Positions 37,719 through 52,202 of a stretch of DNA of 64,000 bases are shown piece by piece. The position numbers and the translations under genes were made by a program. Position 1 is the stretch's first letter; every line of letters starts with the position of its first letter. Origin of the DNA: Gymnogyps californianus (Eukaryota; Chordata; Aves; Accipitriformes; Cathartidae). Under the pieces are notes generated by a model. It saw only the letters and a list, made by a program, of their open reading frames with translations. It was not told the DNA's origin and searched no databases. The DNA lies in the NCBI RefSeq assembly GCF_018139145.2, contig NC_059473.1, positions 67,872,707 through 67,936,706 on the forward strand. Reading direction: 5' to 3'.

Positions 37719-40261
37719 TTTCCTAAGAATGCTTACATTTTATGGTCATGCTTTTCAGCGTACTGTCTTTCCAAGGAGAAGATTGGAGAAAGTTTGGGCA
37801 AAATTTCTTCCTCTACGTATGCCTACAGCGATGACTCAAATTTGATGTTCTGAAGTTTCATATTAATGAAATCCTCCATTGGCTCTAAATTTGGAAGAAA
37901 ATACCAATGGGCACAGGGGGATGAGCTGTTTATTTTTCCCTGTCAGGTATCTGAAACTAACTGGAGTTTAAGAACAGAGCCTTTGAAGGAAAAGGAGAAA
38001 AAATATTATTTCCAGAGCTACTACTTTACACTTGCATTTACCCCAAATTCCTTGAGTTCAACCTCCCTGAAAAGCCTCTGTTTATTACTCTCTTACTGTT
38101 TTGGCCGCATCCCTCTTGAAATTTTTAAGATATTAGCCAAGGTGAAAAGATTTCTTTTGACCTTAGAAGTGTTTTTCAAACCATTCCTGTTCATTTCATC
38201 GTGACTGGAACAGACCCCTGTGCACAAGGAGCCCTGTCTGAAAAGGAAGGGATAACCCAGCTCTGAACCTAATTCGCCCTAATCTCAGCTGTAATCTTTC
38301 CTCATCCAACATTAAAGACAGGAATGAAATCCAAGCTGAAATCTTTTGTTACTAGAGTATTTGATGGGCCAAACATGTGAGAAAGGTCTTTGCAAAACAC
38401 TGAGCAGGAATCTCTTATGCTTGTTACCCACCTGCAGTAGTGCAGGCGTGGTGACAATGCTATGGGAGAAGGATATTTGGTTTTAATGAGGGAGTATCTG
38501 CCAGTATAAAAACCTAATTCTTCTAGGGCTACAGGATGAGGAAAATTTGGCTTCTTCAAAAAAAGAGAGTTTAAATTTGGCTGTTGCTGTCACTGGGTTT
38601 TCAATCAGCAGTTGTAATTAAAGTTTCTTAAATATTAATGGTACTTTGTAGCCTTGCCAAAAGTCAAGATCAGTGTAAGATGGTTCAATGCAATGAAACT
38701 TGTTTTGAATTCAGGTTCACTAAGTAAACATTGTTAAGTCAATGAGCTGAGTGAGAATGAAATTTAGTTAGTGTATTGCTATGCAGTAAAACATTTCATG
38801 TATTTTACTGTTTCTTGAAAAAGGCTTTACAAGCTTTCAATGAACAGATAGAAAATTGATATTATATAAAAATATCTTCTGGTGATGAAACTGATTTAAT
38901 AAATACCTACGATATCTATGAATGTTTAATAAAGTATTTTTTGGTTAGTGGGCATAAATACATTTTGCTGTAAATGAACGAAAATAAGATTTTTTTTTTG
39001 TGTGTGATTCTGCTGGGAGCTTAGAGCCAATACATCTAACAAATTGTCAAAAAATTTTGCAGCAGGTATTGCTTTTATGTAAACTGTTGTCTTTTTTCAC
39101 TACATTTGATGAAGCAGAAGATGAAGAGACTTGAAATAAGTTTTTTTTGTTTTAGTAGTTTGTATTAAGAGTAGTAGGACCACTCCTCCATTTGTCCATA
39201 CTGGCATAGCCCTGCTGATTTCCACTGATGGTCCACTCTCAGATGCATATGGAGTTGTTTGATTTCCCAGATCTCGAGAGAGTAGCTGAATGTAGAGAAT
39301 AATTGAAGCAAAGTGGAACATTTTGAATTTAAAAACCTGTTCACACTTTTTAAAAAATGCCTCTGTGTTTACAATACTAATAACAAAAATTTTAAAAAGA
39401 GTAGATGGACTCTGAAATTTGGTCTTTGCTTTGCTTATATTTATGCTTAATCTCATTTTGATTCGTTCATTTGGTCAGTAAAGATTACTTTCAAAATAAT
39501 TTCTGTATGCTTAGAAAAAAGTATACAGGCTTAAAAACCTTATAAGAAGCATCAAGGGTCAAAGCAGTGCAATAGTTTGAGGCAGGAGTTGTTTGATTTG
39601 GAGGGGAGGAAAGGAAGGTTAAATGACGAGGTCTGCGTTGATATTTTTCTGTTAAGTAGAAGGTAACACCACTTCCCTCATTTCAGTGACGTTGGTTGGT
39701 TGGTTTGTTTTTACCTGCATGGTAAGAAATAGAAAGGAACATATTTGCTACAACTAAAGTTGAAGACTTAGTAGCAGTGACCCAAGGTAATACATATCAC
39801 AAGGAGGTTGATCTGTAAATCACTCCATGCAGATCTGACAGTGCATTTCAGTCATAATTTGTAATGCTGTTTATGTTCTTGTTCTGCCCATCTCACAAAA
39901 AGGCAGACAATTTATGCAGAGTTACATGGTAGTTTTGTGTGGTGGCAGTATGTGTAGTAGCATCTGGAGTTCCTGTTGCTGACCAACATGGGGGATGGCC
40001 TTTCTAGAGCGCACAAAGTAATGCTTGTAACAGGTCTGGGATTGTGCCTTTGGAAAGAGGGAGAGAAAGAAGCCACCTCTTCTGCTCACAGAGATCCACG
40101 TTTGCATTTGCTCCTCTTTTCATTGGCATGTATCGCTCAGATTCAGGTAGCAAGGGAATACAATTCAAGTCCAATATCAGTTTAACGTTTACAACCAAAT
40201 ATCACTGATTTCATCAAAAATCACTTATTTTTATAACTAAAGAATTTTAAAGATTTTCTAT

Positions 40262-40460
40262 ATCAACCACTGCCCTTTCTTCTTTTTTGTATTTTATGCT
40301 TGCTTTCTTTTGCTGTTTTCCTTTTTGCTGTTTTTTTCTTTTTCTGTTTTCCTAATAGTCCAATTCTTTTTTCGTCGTGTTTTCCTTGTTCTGCATATCT
40401 GTTTTCCAGGCTCTTTTTCTTTTCATTTCTCATTTCCCTTGCCATGTCTCTGTATTTTCA
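40262..40460. repeat. T/C-rich low-complexity tract with TTTTGCTGTTTTC-like units
   Basis: About 200 bp consist almost entirely of T and C on the + strand, with an imperfectly repeated unit resembling TTTTGCTGTTTTC near the start. It resembles an extended polypyrimidine tract. Open frames over it are an effect of composition. Confidence 0.6.
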
Positions 40461-41104
40461 TTCTCCTGTCAGACCTAGGGCAGCTCCTTTAACCACAAGC
40501 TGTCTTTCTGCCGCTAAACCCTGAATCACCCCTCTTTTATCTCTACACTCTTTCTTACGGCAAGGTTTCTCCAGCCATGGGGGGCCCCTGGGGAGAGGTC
40601 CACAAGCAAATGAGGAGAGCGTTTCAGGGAGGAAAGCAATCACATGCTATAGGCAGTAAGTTCTTTTACCCAGTATGTAGCCATGTTAATAGCAGCTTGA
40701 AAGGGTACTTTCTATCCCCTTTCTCAGTTAATGAAACATCAGCTGATCAAGATGCTTTCTGGTAAGCAAGGACTAACTCATCTAATGTCTCTTCTCCGCT
40801 GGGTTGAGAGGCAGGATCTGAAGAGCAGTCTTCATCTTTATAGGCAATCAGTGGCCACTGAGAATCTTTTAGCAAAGCAGAGCATGAGCTTTTTTCTTAA
40901 ATACTCAGGGCCAGATGCGTAAAGCTACAGCCAACTTTAAAAAGTGCCTAGGAGCCAGCTCCGATTGAATCTTAGGGGATTGTTTTTGAAATTGCAACAG
41001 CCTTTAGAAAAAAGCCTCATGTGAATCTAAGTGAAGTACTGAAACTGGAAGAAATACAAAGTGAAAATTGCATTTCTTGTGTTTCAGAGAATACTGCTTC
41101 ACGC

Positions 41105-41122
41105 ATTTATTTATTTATTTAT
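41105..41122. repeat. (TTTA)n microsatellite
   Basis: About four and a half TTTA units in the large intron. Confidence 0.7.
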
Positions 41123-41197
41123 GAAAACAAGGCAATAATGACTGCATAGAGCAATGAGATGAACAGAGTCTCAGTTGGTGTCTTCATGTATGAAGTA

Positions 41198-41662
41198 GGA
41201 ATCTTGGAATAATTCAGGGTGGAAGGGACCTCTGGAGGTCGTCTGGTCAAACCCTTACTCAGAGCAGGTGCAGCTTAATTGGATCTAAATTGGAAGTTAA
41301 ATTAGGTTGCTCAGGGCCTTGTCAAGCTGAGTTTTGAATGTCTCCAAGGATGGAGATTCCTCTTTAAACACCTGTCCCAGTGTGTGACCACCCTCATTGT
41401 GATTTCCACCACCCCCCGCTGTCTGCTTTGGGATTTCCCTTGTTGCAAGTCATGTCTGTTGCCCCTAGTCCTTTTGCTGTGCATCTCTCCGAGCAGAGTC
41501 TGGCTGTGTCTTCTCTACATCCATCCACCCACCCATGAGGTAGCCGAAGATGGCAACAAGATCAATTCTCTCCTTCCTTGTTTTCTGCAAAGCTGCTTTC
41601 TACCCCCAGGCTGTACCGTGGTGTGTTGTTACCATCCCAAGTACAGGGTATTGCACTTGTTT
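41198..41662 (-). mobile_element. CR1 LINE tail, reverse orientation
   Basis: The + strand carries the reverse complement of a CR1 3' region. It begins with a degraded form of the terminal repeat (GAATCTTGGAATAATTCAGG), then GTGGAAGGGACCTCTGGAGG, TCGTCTGGTCAAACCCTT, AGGTTGCTCAGGGCCTTGTC, AATGTCTCCAAGGATGGAGA and, at its far end, a CAAGTACAGGGTATTGCACTTG block. It covers about 465 bp and is truncated at its 5' end. It lies antisense to PTPRK. Confidence 0.92.
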
Positions 41663-44600
41663 TTGTAGGTGAAAGAAGGTGAAATTATTTTCCGTGGAGA
41701 GTATCACGTGTAGCTGAGTGGAAATATATCAGCCCTGGTGCAAGATTGGGAGCACAGAATCAAACATTTATTTTTAGCAGTTACACTGAGTAAAACCCCT
41801 GGGTCTACAAAACTGAAAGATTCCTAAGTCCCTTCTCCTTTCTCAGTAGGGTGATGGTAGGTATATTTACCCCTAAATGATCAGTGAGATAACAAACACA
41901 GTTGACCGTTAATACTATAGGTTTTCTAAGATTTGTATTTATTGCATGGTGAAAACAAGTTAGTGTTATATGTGATTTTAGATCAAATTACATTTTTATT
42001 TCTTGCTTTTCCTTTTCAGCATTTTGTCCTGCTGAAAAAACTGTTAGATAAACATTTACCTTCTAAAGTGTAGTAGTGATCAAAAAATGCTTTTATAGTT
42101 TTCTTATGAAGTTTAATGTAGTACCAAGTTGTTTAATGTTTGGTTCAGAAATGCATTATTATTCTCCACTTTCTATTTCTTAAATGCTTGATGTATGCAA
42201 ACAGTTTTGTATTTAATTTTACTTCTGGGATATTTTGTAAGTAGTAGACATGATCGTACAGGACTGCACTATGTTTTTGTGTAGTACTAGTCTTGTTATT
42301 ACACCAGAGTTAGGCAAGAGGAGGTCTTATCTGGAGATATTGTCATTGCATTGATTGGCTAATATGTTTCCCCAGGTGTACGTTTCTTTTCAAACAGTAT
42401 TTAAAATATGGCAGTACATCTGATTTATGAGAGGTGCTCAAGCCATCTGAAAGTCATCTCCTGTGTTGGTGCTGTCTGAATATGTCAGGGTGACTTCGTC
42501 TACCCAAGTTTGAAAATTTTGGCTAGCTGTCTCTAAGAAAGCTGATAGATAATATTGCCTGGGTTTTAAGGAATAAGAAGCTGAAGTGAGTCATTCATTA
42601 AACTCATATCAAGTTCGTCACTGAGTAAAGCCATTTTTCACTTCCTTGAAGAGAAGAAAGGCCATTTTCGCTGTGGATGGTCAGGAATACTCACTTATAA
42701 ATGGGAGCTCACACTGTGGAGTGCCCTGTGTGTTTCAAATTGCAAATCACATTTTGCCAAAGGGACAATTTTAGTGAGATACATCTAGGTGTGCCTTAGT
42801 CTGTGTCTTTGAACACTAGACCACATTGTTTTCATGTCAGTCCCTATTTAATTCAATTTTTGTTCTTATTTTAAAATGCAAATTTGTTTTTGCTCATTGT
42901 TAGGCAAAGCCCGGTGCCTCAGTATAGATATTTTTGCCACCTCATGTGCAAGAGTTCTTGGCACTCCTTCAGTTTAAGGTGATTTTCTCCTCCAAATCAG
43001 TCACATTTTAATCAGATCACAACTGACTGAAAACCCTAAAACCAGATTTAAAGCATAAATGCCAGTACAGTAATCTTCTTTGCCAGCAACCCATTACATA
43101 AATCATAATACAATATTTGCATGTTATAGTTGGCTTCATTTATTTTGACTTCTGTGTGAATTTGAAGCTTTTGTTAGCTACATTCTTTTTTTCCTTTGAT
43201 ACGGTTGTATTTCCTGGAGAAGCTAGCTGGGAAAGCAACAGCCCAAGGCGTATCCAATACAGAGCAGCTAATTTCATCCTCTGGATAAAAACAACTAAAT
43301 GCTCCACTACCCACAAAACACGCAGCCGAGGGGGCCACAAATCCACTTTCAAACTGATACCTTTTAGTTCTGCATACTGCACAACCCAGTACTACTTTTC
43401 CTGCAGCCTGGCTGCCTTCTGTCAGAGTAAGCTTTGTGCAATTAAAAACTGATTTATCTTTACTTTTTATGAACCAGTGTAATACCAGATATAAACAGTT
43501 CATCTAACTTTAATCATGGAGGCTCTTTATTACATCTGGTTCCCCCGTCACAGTTTTGTGTGAGTATTTACTTGAATAATGGAAATAACAAAAAGTCTCT
43601 TACTTCTTTCAGAAGAGAGAAATTGATTAGAGTTTAAGGTTTGAAGGCAACAAGACTTCTGTATGAAAAGAAAAAAAATGTGAAAAAGTAAAGCCAAAGG
43701 TTCAGAAAGTGGCAATACACATTAACAGCCTTTTTCTTGCAGGCATGTTTTGTCCTGTAGTCTGCAGGACTGCCACCTCTTCCTGCTGCTTGAAAGTTTC
43801 TTTGAAATATTAGTAATATAAGGATATGTAGAAAGAGAGGCAATGACACAATATGAAAGGCTTTTAATGTCATTACAGGTCCTGATCTGAACTCGGTAGT
43901 CAATGGCAATCAACCCAGAGCTGCGAACATCAATGTGGTTTTTTTCATACAGTTGTCATTGCATTAGCTGCATGTTGTTGCAGTGCCATTACGGCTGCGT
44001 TTCTAGATGTCAAATGCGGTAAACAAGCCTATAAACAGGCTTGTAACTTCTTACACAGAGTTTAAGGCTTAGGTAACATGTTTGTGTTGCAAATGGTTGG
44101 TGTAGCAGAAGATGTCAAAGCTTTCAGTCAGCTAAAGGCTGTTGGGAATTTCTGTATTTTGAGCTTGTGTGAGTATAGTTTGGGTTGAGAGTTTGCAGTT
44201 TTGTGGTGGAGGAGAGTTAAGCTGTCCTTGCTGCCTTCAGTGTAATTGCACAGGTCTGCAATAACTCTGCAAGTCCTACACTACCAGTAAATTCTCACTT
44301 ACAATTTTATAGTTGCTTAAATTAGCAGAAGTTATTCACAGAATGTTATTTTCCATAAATATAGCAAAATGGAACTTCAGACATTTGAGAGTAATATTTG
44401 CCCCCATAAACCATGTTGTGTGCATATATAAATGATAACGATCATTATAATGTACTTTCTCTGCTAAACTTCTTAAATGTTACCTGGTGGAAAGGCACAT
44501 AAAGATGAGGAATTTTGTATATTTGTTACCAAACATTGCTTTTATAGTCATTTTCTTTTCAGGTTTAATTCTCAGCTAACAGGTACTATAGGAGTCATTG

Positions 44601-47600
44601 TCAAAACCAGATAATTTCTTAATGCAGTGTTTTGCATAGTTGGAATTTTATAAGTAACATCAAGTGAGAATTTATTTTTAAAAACACATGTTTTTGAAAG
44701 AAGGCTGTTTATTCAGACTACAACTTGGAAGTTGATTAATTTGTAAAGTGGCCAGACACTAACACCTTTTCCCCCTCCCCCCCTAAAAAAACTTCATAAA
44801 TGATCTCATTACCAGAAGGCTGGCTGCCTTTATATGTTCTCAGGAAACAATGCTGCAACAGGTCTAACAATAGACCCATTGTACTTAGGAAGTAATCACA
44901 GTGACCTTAAGAAATGGTAACAGTCCATCCAACAAGTCATTGCTAAATGGTTGTGATCAGGTGGATCAGAGCGTTAGGGGACCATTCTCGACCAATATCC
45001 CTTTCCAGAATATCAGGGAGAAATAGTGGTTTAGATTCCATTGTTTCAGTCCGATACTTTACAGCATGTATGTTATGTATTTCTGCAACTGTTTTTTAAC
45101 ATACCCTTTTCAAGGTCTGTTAGTACACATGCAATGAAAAAATTTGGTTTGAGTCTTTAGATCTCTATTTCCATATCGGCTACTGAAAGAAGCGCATCAA
45201 GTGGCTTAAGAAAGTCTTATTCTAAAAACTGATTTTTTTTTTCAAGACACAGAAAATTAACCATATTTCAAAATAATAGAAGATTGCATTAGGTATTTTT
45301 CTTAATTTTTCCAGCATTTCAAACATGCAGCTGTTACAGGATGAGACTTGGTATTTTGAAACAAGCACTTAGGATTGTCCACAATTTATATTTTAGGAGA
45401 TCCTGTGGCTTTCTAAAACCTGAGTGCTTGCACAGATTAGGATTTTTTCCGGGTAAGTCTCTAGCCTTTGCACTGTTGGTGACAATTTTGAAATGATGAC
45501 CTGAGAGGGAGCTTCAAAGATTGAAAAAACACAGTACCAAACCCCCGAAATACAGTATTCTGATTCCTTTCAAATGTTTGTTCTCATTTGTTTTGAAGGT
45601 AAGGCAGGCCAGAAGGGGAGGGGAAAAAAAAGGTTGTGTCATGGATTTTCAGGTGTCAAATAGACTAATGAATAGACTCTAATTTAGCCATGGGATATAT
45701 TTCCACTGTGTAAACCCAACAACATCATTTGTTCTGTATGTTTTGGAGTTGACAGTTCCAGAGGCAAGCACAGCTCTGCCACCTGGACTTCATCACGGGC
45801 TGCAGCCAGGAGTCGTCTCCCCTTTCTTGGGCAGTGCTGCTGCAAGACAGGGAAGGGCCATGTTCCTCTGACCTTGGAGTTTGCTCTTTGCTTTGAGAGA
45901 TGCCATTTCAGAAGCCTTAGCCCACATTTTTATCTTGTGTCCTGTCCCAGTTAAAACAACTGAACTAGAAGCTGACAGTGTAACTTCAACTTATACCCGT
46001 GTGTAAAATACCTTGTCACAGTTGCCATCTGCATTCACCCAGAGCTTTTTGTGTCCTGGGGACAGGGTTGCATCACTGAGCCAGCTCGCTTAAAACTAGC
46101 TTAGTTACCTCTACATAAACAGCTGTTTCTTGCATGAGGATAATAACTTGCAAATCAAAAGCTGTACAACCTGTAGATTATAAGATGCACTGAGCATCTT
46201 CATTCCCTATAACCAAAACCCTATCCTTGCCTTACTGTGAAAGATAGTAAAGTGCCTATAAAGTACACGCACAAGTAGTATGTCTTAGTGGCAGATGTAG
46301 TAGAAATGCATTGAAGGCACTAATCTGCTCTTTCAATGTGACCTGTGGACAGCAGGGCAGAGTGTTGCTGGAACATTGTCTCCTCAGCATTGTTCCTACT
46401 TTGGCTCTCTTCATCTGCACATGTCCAAGGTTTCACAGCTAGTGAGGCAAACGGATTCAGCACTTTCTTCACTTGATACTTCTGAGTCTTTTAAGGTCAA
46501 CTCTTTCATAATTGGTTATAAATTCATAGACATTAGTGTTTTCAGAGTAGTCATTGTGAACTTAAATTGCTTCAGTGGAACATTGGAAGAGTAAGTCCTC
46601 ATTAATTTTAGTTTCAGTCCCTAGTAGCAGCAGACACTTGGTTCACCTGATTCTGTTTCCTTGTAGTTTCCTACCAAAGTAGTAGCAGTCAATGGACTGA
46701 TCTGAAAGTCCTGGAGAGTAATAAAGATGAGATAGATTTATTTTTTTTTTTAATTATATATGACTTATAAAAACAGTATGTATCTACACTTGTGAGGGCT
46801 TAACAGTACCAGTCAGGAAATGGTCTTTTATATGTAAATGTATATAATATACTAGAATTTCCAGGTAGCATTCTCATTATTGTATGGCAAGATATGCTGT
46901 GCTAGTTTGTTTAATTAATTGAAATGCATATAAATATTTATAAGCTGCATGTTTGTCATTTAAAAAGCATCCAGTAGCATAAGCTCAGGATATTTTTCTG
47001 CATTATCTGGAAGCAGGATGTGTAAGCAGGTGGTCACCTGTTTACCTGGTACCATATTTCTATGCGGAGCCACCTGTGGGACTTCTGTGCTTAACTTCTA
47101 CAGCATCTTATGCTATCCCAAATCTGACTAGAGGTTAGCCTGAACCTGTATTTATTTCATTTTTGCACGTAAGCCATCCTTTGAGAGGGATCAAAAAGCT
47201 CTTTCTGAAGGAGCCACAGGGGCCTGTGAAACAGTGTCTCTGTCCATTTCTGCAGCAATGACTTTTTATGTAGAGAACAGTGGTGTCTAATTGTTTTTGT
47301 ATGAGGGCTTAACTTATAATATCACAAAGCTTTGGGGCCTTGAGAACCCCCTCTGTTAGGCATAGCTGGTAGCATCTGTGATGCCTCCCCCTTTCCCCCA
47401 GCAAGGGACACACGTGAGGACAAAGATGGGCACAGTATGTTGCAACACAAAGTGAGGCAGCAGATTTTATCTAAGCATCACCTCACTACCCTCCTCTTTC
47501 AGGATGGGTGTGGAGAAGAGGCTGGTGGTGCCAGGCATCCCCCTTTTCACCAGCAGAGCCTGTTAAACTCTTTTCCGTGGGGCAGCCATGGACCCTGGTT

Positions 47601-49984
47601 GCCATGGTGACAGGGATGAACCTGACACTTCAAAGCACAGCTCGGGGAATCACGTTTTCTGTTCGTAATCAAATACAATTTTTCCTTTTAATAATGCTAT
47701 CCTAAAAAGCTGTAATTTAGAGTCCTGGAAGCAACAGCTTAGATGTACCCAAACCCTAGTGAATTTCTGGCATGCCTTCATCTCCCAGAAGCTGTGCTCC
47801 AAGAGGGAAGCTCTTTGGAAGACGTAGAGAAGGGAGAATTGTGGGAATTCCTTTCCCAGTAAATGTATCTCCAGCTTTCAACCTGAAAAAGAAAAGTCTT
47901 AAAGATAGGCCAGCAGTGTACCAAACTGGCTCACATGAGGAAATCTGTAAGACCTCATGAATTGTGTGCATAGTTTGCTGGAACAAGTTGCACATCCCGT
48001 CTCCCCCATCCCTCCAAAAGCACATTCAAGTGTTTTCAGCAAATAGAATCAGCTGAGACTTTTTTCTTTAATGTAATTAAGCTAAAAGGGGTTATGGATC
48101 TTTTCTCTCTGAACTTGAATTTATTAATTAACTTTCAGACTTCTAAAAATTTCCTTAATTGCACAATGATTATCATTCTAGCAAAGCAGTAACACAACAA
48201 AACTGATGGAGACAGAACGGTCTTTCTGGGCAGATGGTTAAAACACAGGGCAGACCAGTCTAGAAGAAAATATTCATCAGAGAATCTCGCTTAGATTCTC
48301 AAAGAGCCCTTTTCTCGGGTGGTAGACTGACATATCTCCAGAGCTCACTGGAACTCCAGTTTCATTTGATGTTATCCTGATGTTACCTTGTTGAACTCAT
48401 TCAGACGTCATTCCTGGTTTTAATTAAAAGTTTTTGAGTGCCACATAACAAAGGTGCAGAACAGATTATCTTGAGCAGAGCTATTTTGAATATCAAGCTA
48501 TGCAGCAATAACACCAGTTTGTGAGAATTCAAAGATCTGCCATAAACAGAAATTAACATTCAAAGAAAATGCAGTGTAATAAAATAGCAGCTTTAATGAT
48601 GCATAAAACACAGTTTCTTCCCTCCCTCACACAAAGGAAACCCAGCATAAAATGCTGTGAATGTTAAGAGAGTCAAATGGTATGGTGAGAAGGTTACGTA
48701 TAAAATCTTGTTCAAAACCTCTGATTTAAAAGCTGTCTTTTAGAAGGCTGGCTGTTCTCTAAGTGGTACCATACAAGCAGCCCTGCAAAATCCTACCAGA
48801 ATTTTCTGCTTGAATAATTTTGTTTGGATGAGCGAGTAGAATATCATTATCTTGATTCCAACACCATCTCCTTAGGAAGATATAGGTGAATAGATTTTGT
48901 GCTGAGTCTCATAAATTCTCTGACAATTTTGCAAGGCTGTGTGTAAATTCTGAACCACAGAAGGAAGGAGAAGACAGGAACGCAATATGTGCCGTGACTG
49001 GATTCCTTATGCCACAGTATACTTTAAGAATTAAGTATGACTATTATGCATACACTCAATTTTAGAAGTGGGTGTTGGATTTTTAGGTGTATTTGATTAA
49101 AAACATGATAAAAAAATTTAGAGGAATTAAGTTCATCAGGAAATTGTGAGAATAAGATGGACTCTACCTCACCAACTGTTTAGAATTTTACTGTCCCTGA
49201 GAGTGTTAGCAATCCTACTCTAATTTAGTGCTGTTCACAGTTGAACTTCGTGCTATTGATCATGGGAAGTCAGCTGTCCTTAAGTATCTATGAAAACAAG
49301 GAAAACGACTTCTTCTATGGTGACTATTATTGGCAATGTGCAGAGCCAGAATCACTGGATCGAGTTCTTTTATGAACTTTGTGAATAGAACTGTGGAATA
49401 CGATTGCTGTTACTGTTCGTTAGTTCAGAAGAAAGGCGAGTGGATAGGTTGCTAAATCCAGTGTTCTCCTCCCAATCTAGTTCATAAATCTTCTGTATAG
49501 GCAGCTATTCTTATGGGGGGAAAAAAGTAGTTAACTCTGTTTCAGATCAGAAACTCTTCTTGCAAATTTTATGCAAGATGACTTTGCACTGGTTGAAAAC
49601 TGTAGGATTATCTCTTCTAAGACTTACAGGGTCAAACTGTGAAAAATATAGTAATATGCAAGGATATTGTAAAAATTAACACTTAATTGAAGGTCTATTA
49701 GAGTAAGGCTGACCAAAGGAATTAATAGCCAATAGAGAGTCCATTTTCATATGATCATCATTCTGTTACCACGCAAGGTTCTTTTTCAAATCGATAAATT
49801 ACCTTTTAATACAGTCTGCCGTTCAAGATATAAGAAAGGATTGCAGGACTAGATTGCTAAAAAGGAATGTTAGGAATTAGTAAAGCAGGTTTTTTTATAA
49901 CTTAAATAATTTTAGACCATTTTTACCTTGTTTAGAAATATACAGTAGTTAACTCCAATTATTGAAGTAATTCAATTTTTAACT

Positions 49985-50165
49985 ACTGTATCTCTCCAAT
50001 TTAGAGAGAAGGATGTTGCGGGGGACTGTGTCAAAGGCTTACAGAAGTCAAGATAGATGACATTAGTAGCTCTTCCCTTGTCCACTGATGTAGTCACTCC
50101 ATCATAGAAGGCCACTATGTTGGTTAGTCTTGGTGAAGCCTTGGTTAGTTGAGTTGCTTTGTTTG
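49985..50165 (-). mobile_element. CR1 reverse-transcriptase fragment
   Basis: Read on the minus strand this encodes [20 protein letters not shown] followed by [19 protein letters not shown], which corresponds to the CR1 ORF2 stretch around the catalytic aspartate box (VxYLDFSKAFDTV-like). The frame is partly degraded after YLDFCK. No CR1 3' end was seen at lower coordinates, so it is an internal fragment cut at both sides. Confidence 0.85.
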
Positions 50166-52149
50166 GCAAAACCAGCAGTTCAGCCTATAGAAGAGCCACT
50201 TCAGAGAAAGAAAAATCCTGACAGTCTTGTAGTCTAGAGGATAGAGTAAATTCTCAGAGTAAGCAGAATTTCTCTTGTTGCTGTAGTCCTTGTGCAATCA
50301 GCAACCAGGTGGCACTGGCTTATACACATAAGTTTAACACATAGGCACAAGGTTGCTGTGTTTTTGTCCTTTAGTTGTGTATGTGTAAGCTCACACATGC
50401 TTATTACAATACACTTTGAACTATCAAAATTAAAACACAAGTAATATGAAATACTTTCAAATTCATAAGTTTCATTAAGTGATTCTATGCTACATTCAAT
50501 GGCTTCCTCAAAATAATATACTTTATTGCATGCAAAGCACATACACCGAAATAATAGATTACAGTGTGAATTATAATTGTTTTCATATGGTCCCCAAATG
50601 TAACATTTAGTCTAGAGAATGCATATATTATCTGTTGCTGGAAACATACGTATAATAATCCTGGCTTCATTTAAGTCAAAAGCAATTTTTCTGTTGATAG
50701 TGGAGATGGGGTAGCATTTTGCCCATAGATTTTAGCATTTTGGATATAGGAGGCTCAACCACTAGTTATATGCTTGCTTAGTCTATGACTATTCAATATA
50801 ATTTTTCTCCACTAATTTAGGACTCTGTGGTACATTTCTAGTGGGCACCAGCTTTATCTCATAAACAGCATTAAAGTTCATGGAATGAGTTAGTGGCTCT
50901 TACTTCAAACCCCTTAGTGTAAGGAAACCAGAATAAATGGACAAGCAGTGGATATCCTCCTGGCTTTCCACTGTTGTTCAAAAAACTTGGACAGAGAGCT
51001 GCATTTTGAACAGTTACTGATGATCCAAACTCAATAATTTCTTACAGAATATATAATAGAACATCAGTGCCTAAGTTAGGCAAATAAGTAAACTCCCTCA
51101 GTAACCTTTCCTTCAGATTTTCTGAGAAGTGTATATTTGTTTCTCCAAGCTAACTTTTCTGAATGAAATAACATTGTGAGTGGCCAAGCAATAATTTTAA
51201 ACATGACTCAGAAGCACCTTGCAGCTTGCTCTATCAAGCAATAAGGGTCCTGTCTTTCTCCAGGGAAGTGTGAGACAGGGGTCTTATTCTTTCCCCTCTA
51301 CTCTCTCATCTCTCACTAATACTCCTGTGAAAATACCACCATGCTGATCAAGGCTCAAAGCCTATACTTTTGGATGTATTTTTGAGCCTTCAACTTTTGA
51401 AGTGCATCTTCAGGTCACATCCAATCCTTGTGATTCGTATTTTGAAATCTCTCAAAGACCTGGCCTTAAATCTCCATCCACACAACTAAATCTCTTTCTC
51501 AAGCCTTAGTTATTTTGCAGCTCGAGCAGTTCTTACCTTTGCTAGGTCAGAGCTATCCAGCTGTGCTCATGTGGTACTCATGGCAATTCCAGACACAGCG
51601 ACTATCCCACTCCTGCATGCTCCCCTCTCTACCCTTCCCATATCCTTGCTGTTTCTCAGTACCCCATACAGCAAACATGAGTTTTTTTCCTGTTGGCATA
51701 TAAAGCCATTTGTATTTTAGCTTTGATTGGTCTTTTGACTCTACTAATTGGCCTTTTGGCTCTACTGCTTATCAAATGTTCATTCATATTTGTCATATCC
51801 AGCCCAGCTAACAGTAGACTGGGAGTTGATTCATTTTAAGCATTGAGAACTTGAACACCTTCTTCCAGTTCCACCTCAAAAGTCATCCCCCTCGTTTCCT
51901 CTGTGAGACAGCATCATATGTGCATCCCGCATTAATTCTAGCTTGTGTGTGAGTGCTACACATGCACACACCACTTATCTGATCCTGACTCTTACCCCTA
52001 GACACCTCAACACCACACATAATACAAACAAAATATATAGTACTGAGTCCACGCAGGTTGTGTATGCAAGTGTGCAGGCAGGCATGTATTTACACAAAGG
52101 AGGAAGCATTTAGTATTTCTCAGCAGATAGAGTTCAAGCTGTAGGGGAG

Positions 52150-52202
52150 AGAGATGATTATGATGATGAAGTCTTATGATGATGATTAAGTTTTATGATT
52201 AA
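52150..52202. repeat. Degenerate GAT/ATG repeat
   Basis: Loose repetition of GATTATGATGATGA and TTATGATGATGATTA units, with two imperfect copies of a TCTTATGATGATGA-like segment. A simple repeat that has accumulated changes. Confidence 0.55.

Noticed and set aside
43117..43503. Overlapping open frames of 80-111 codons on both strands
   Set aside because: No recognisable domain or splice-bounded exon, and the frames overlap in opposite directions.
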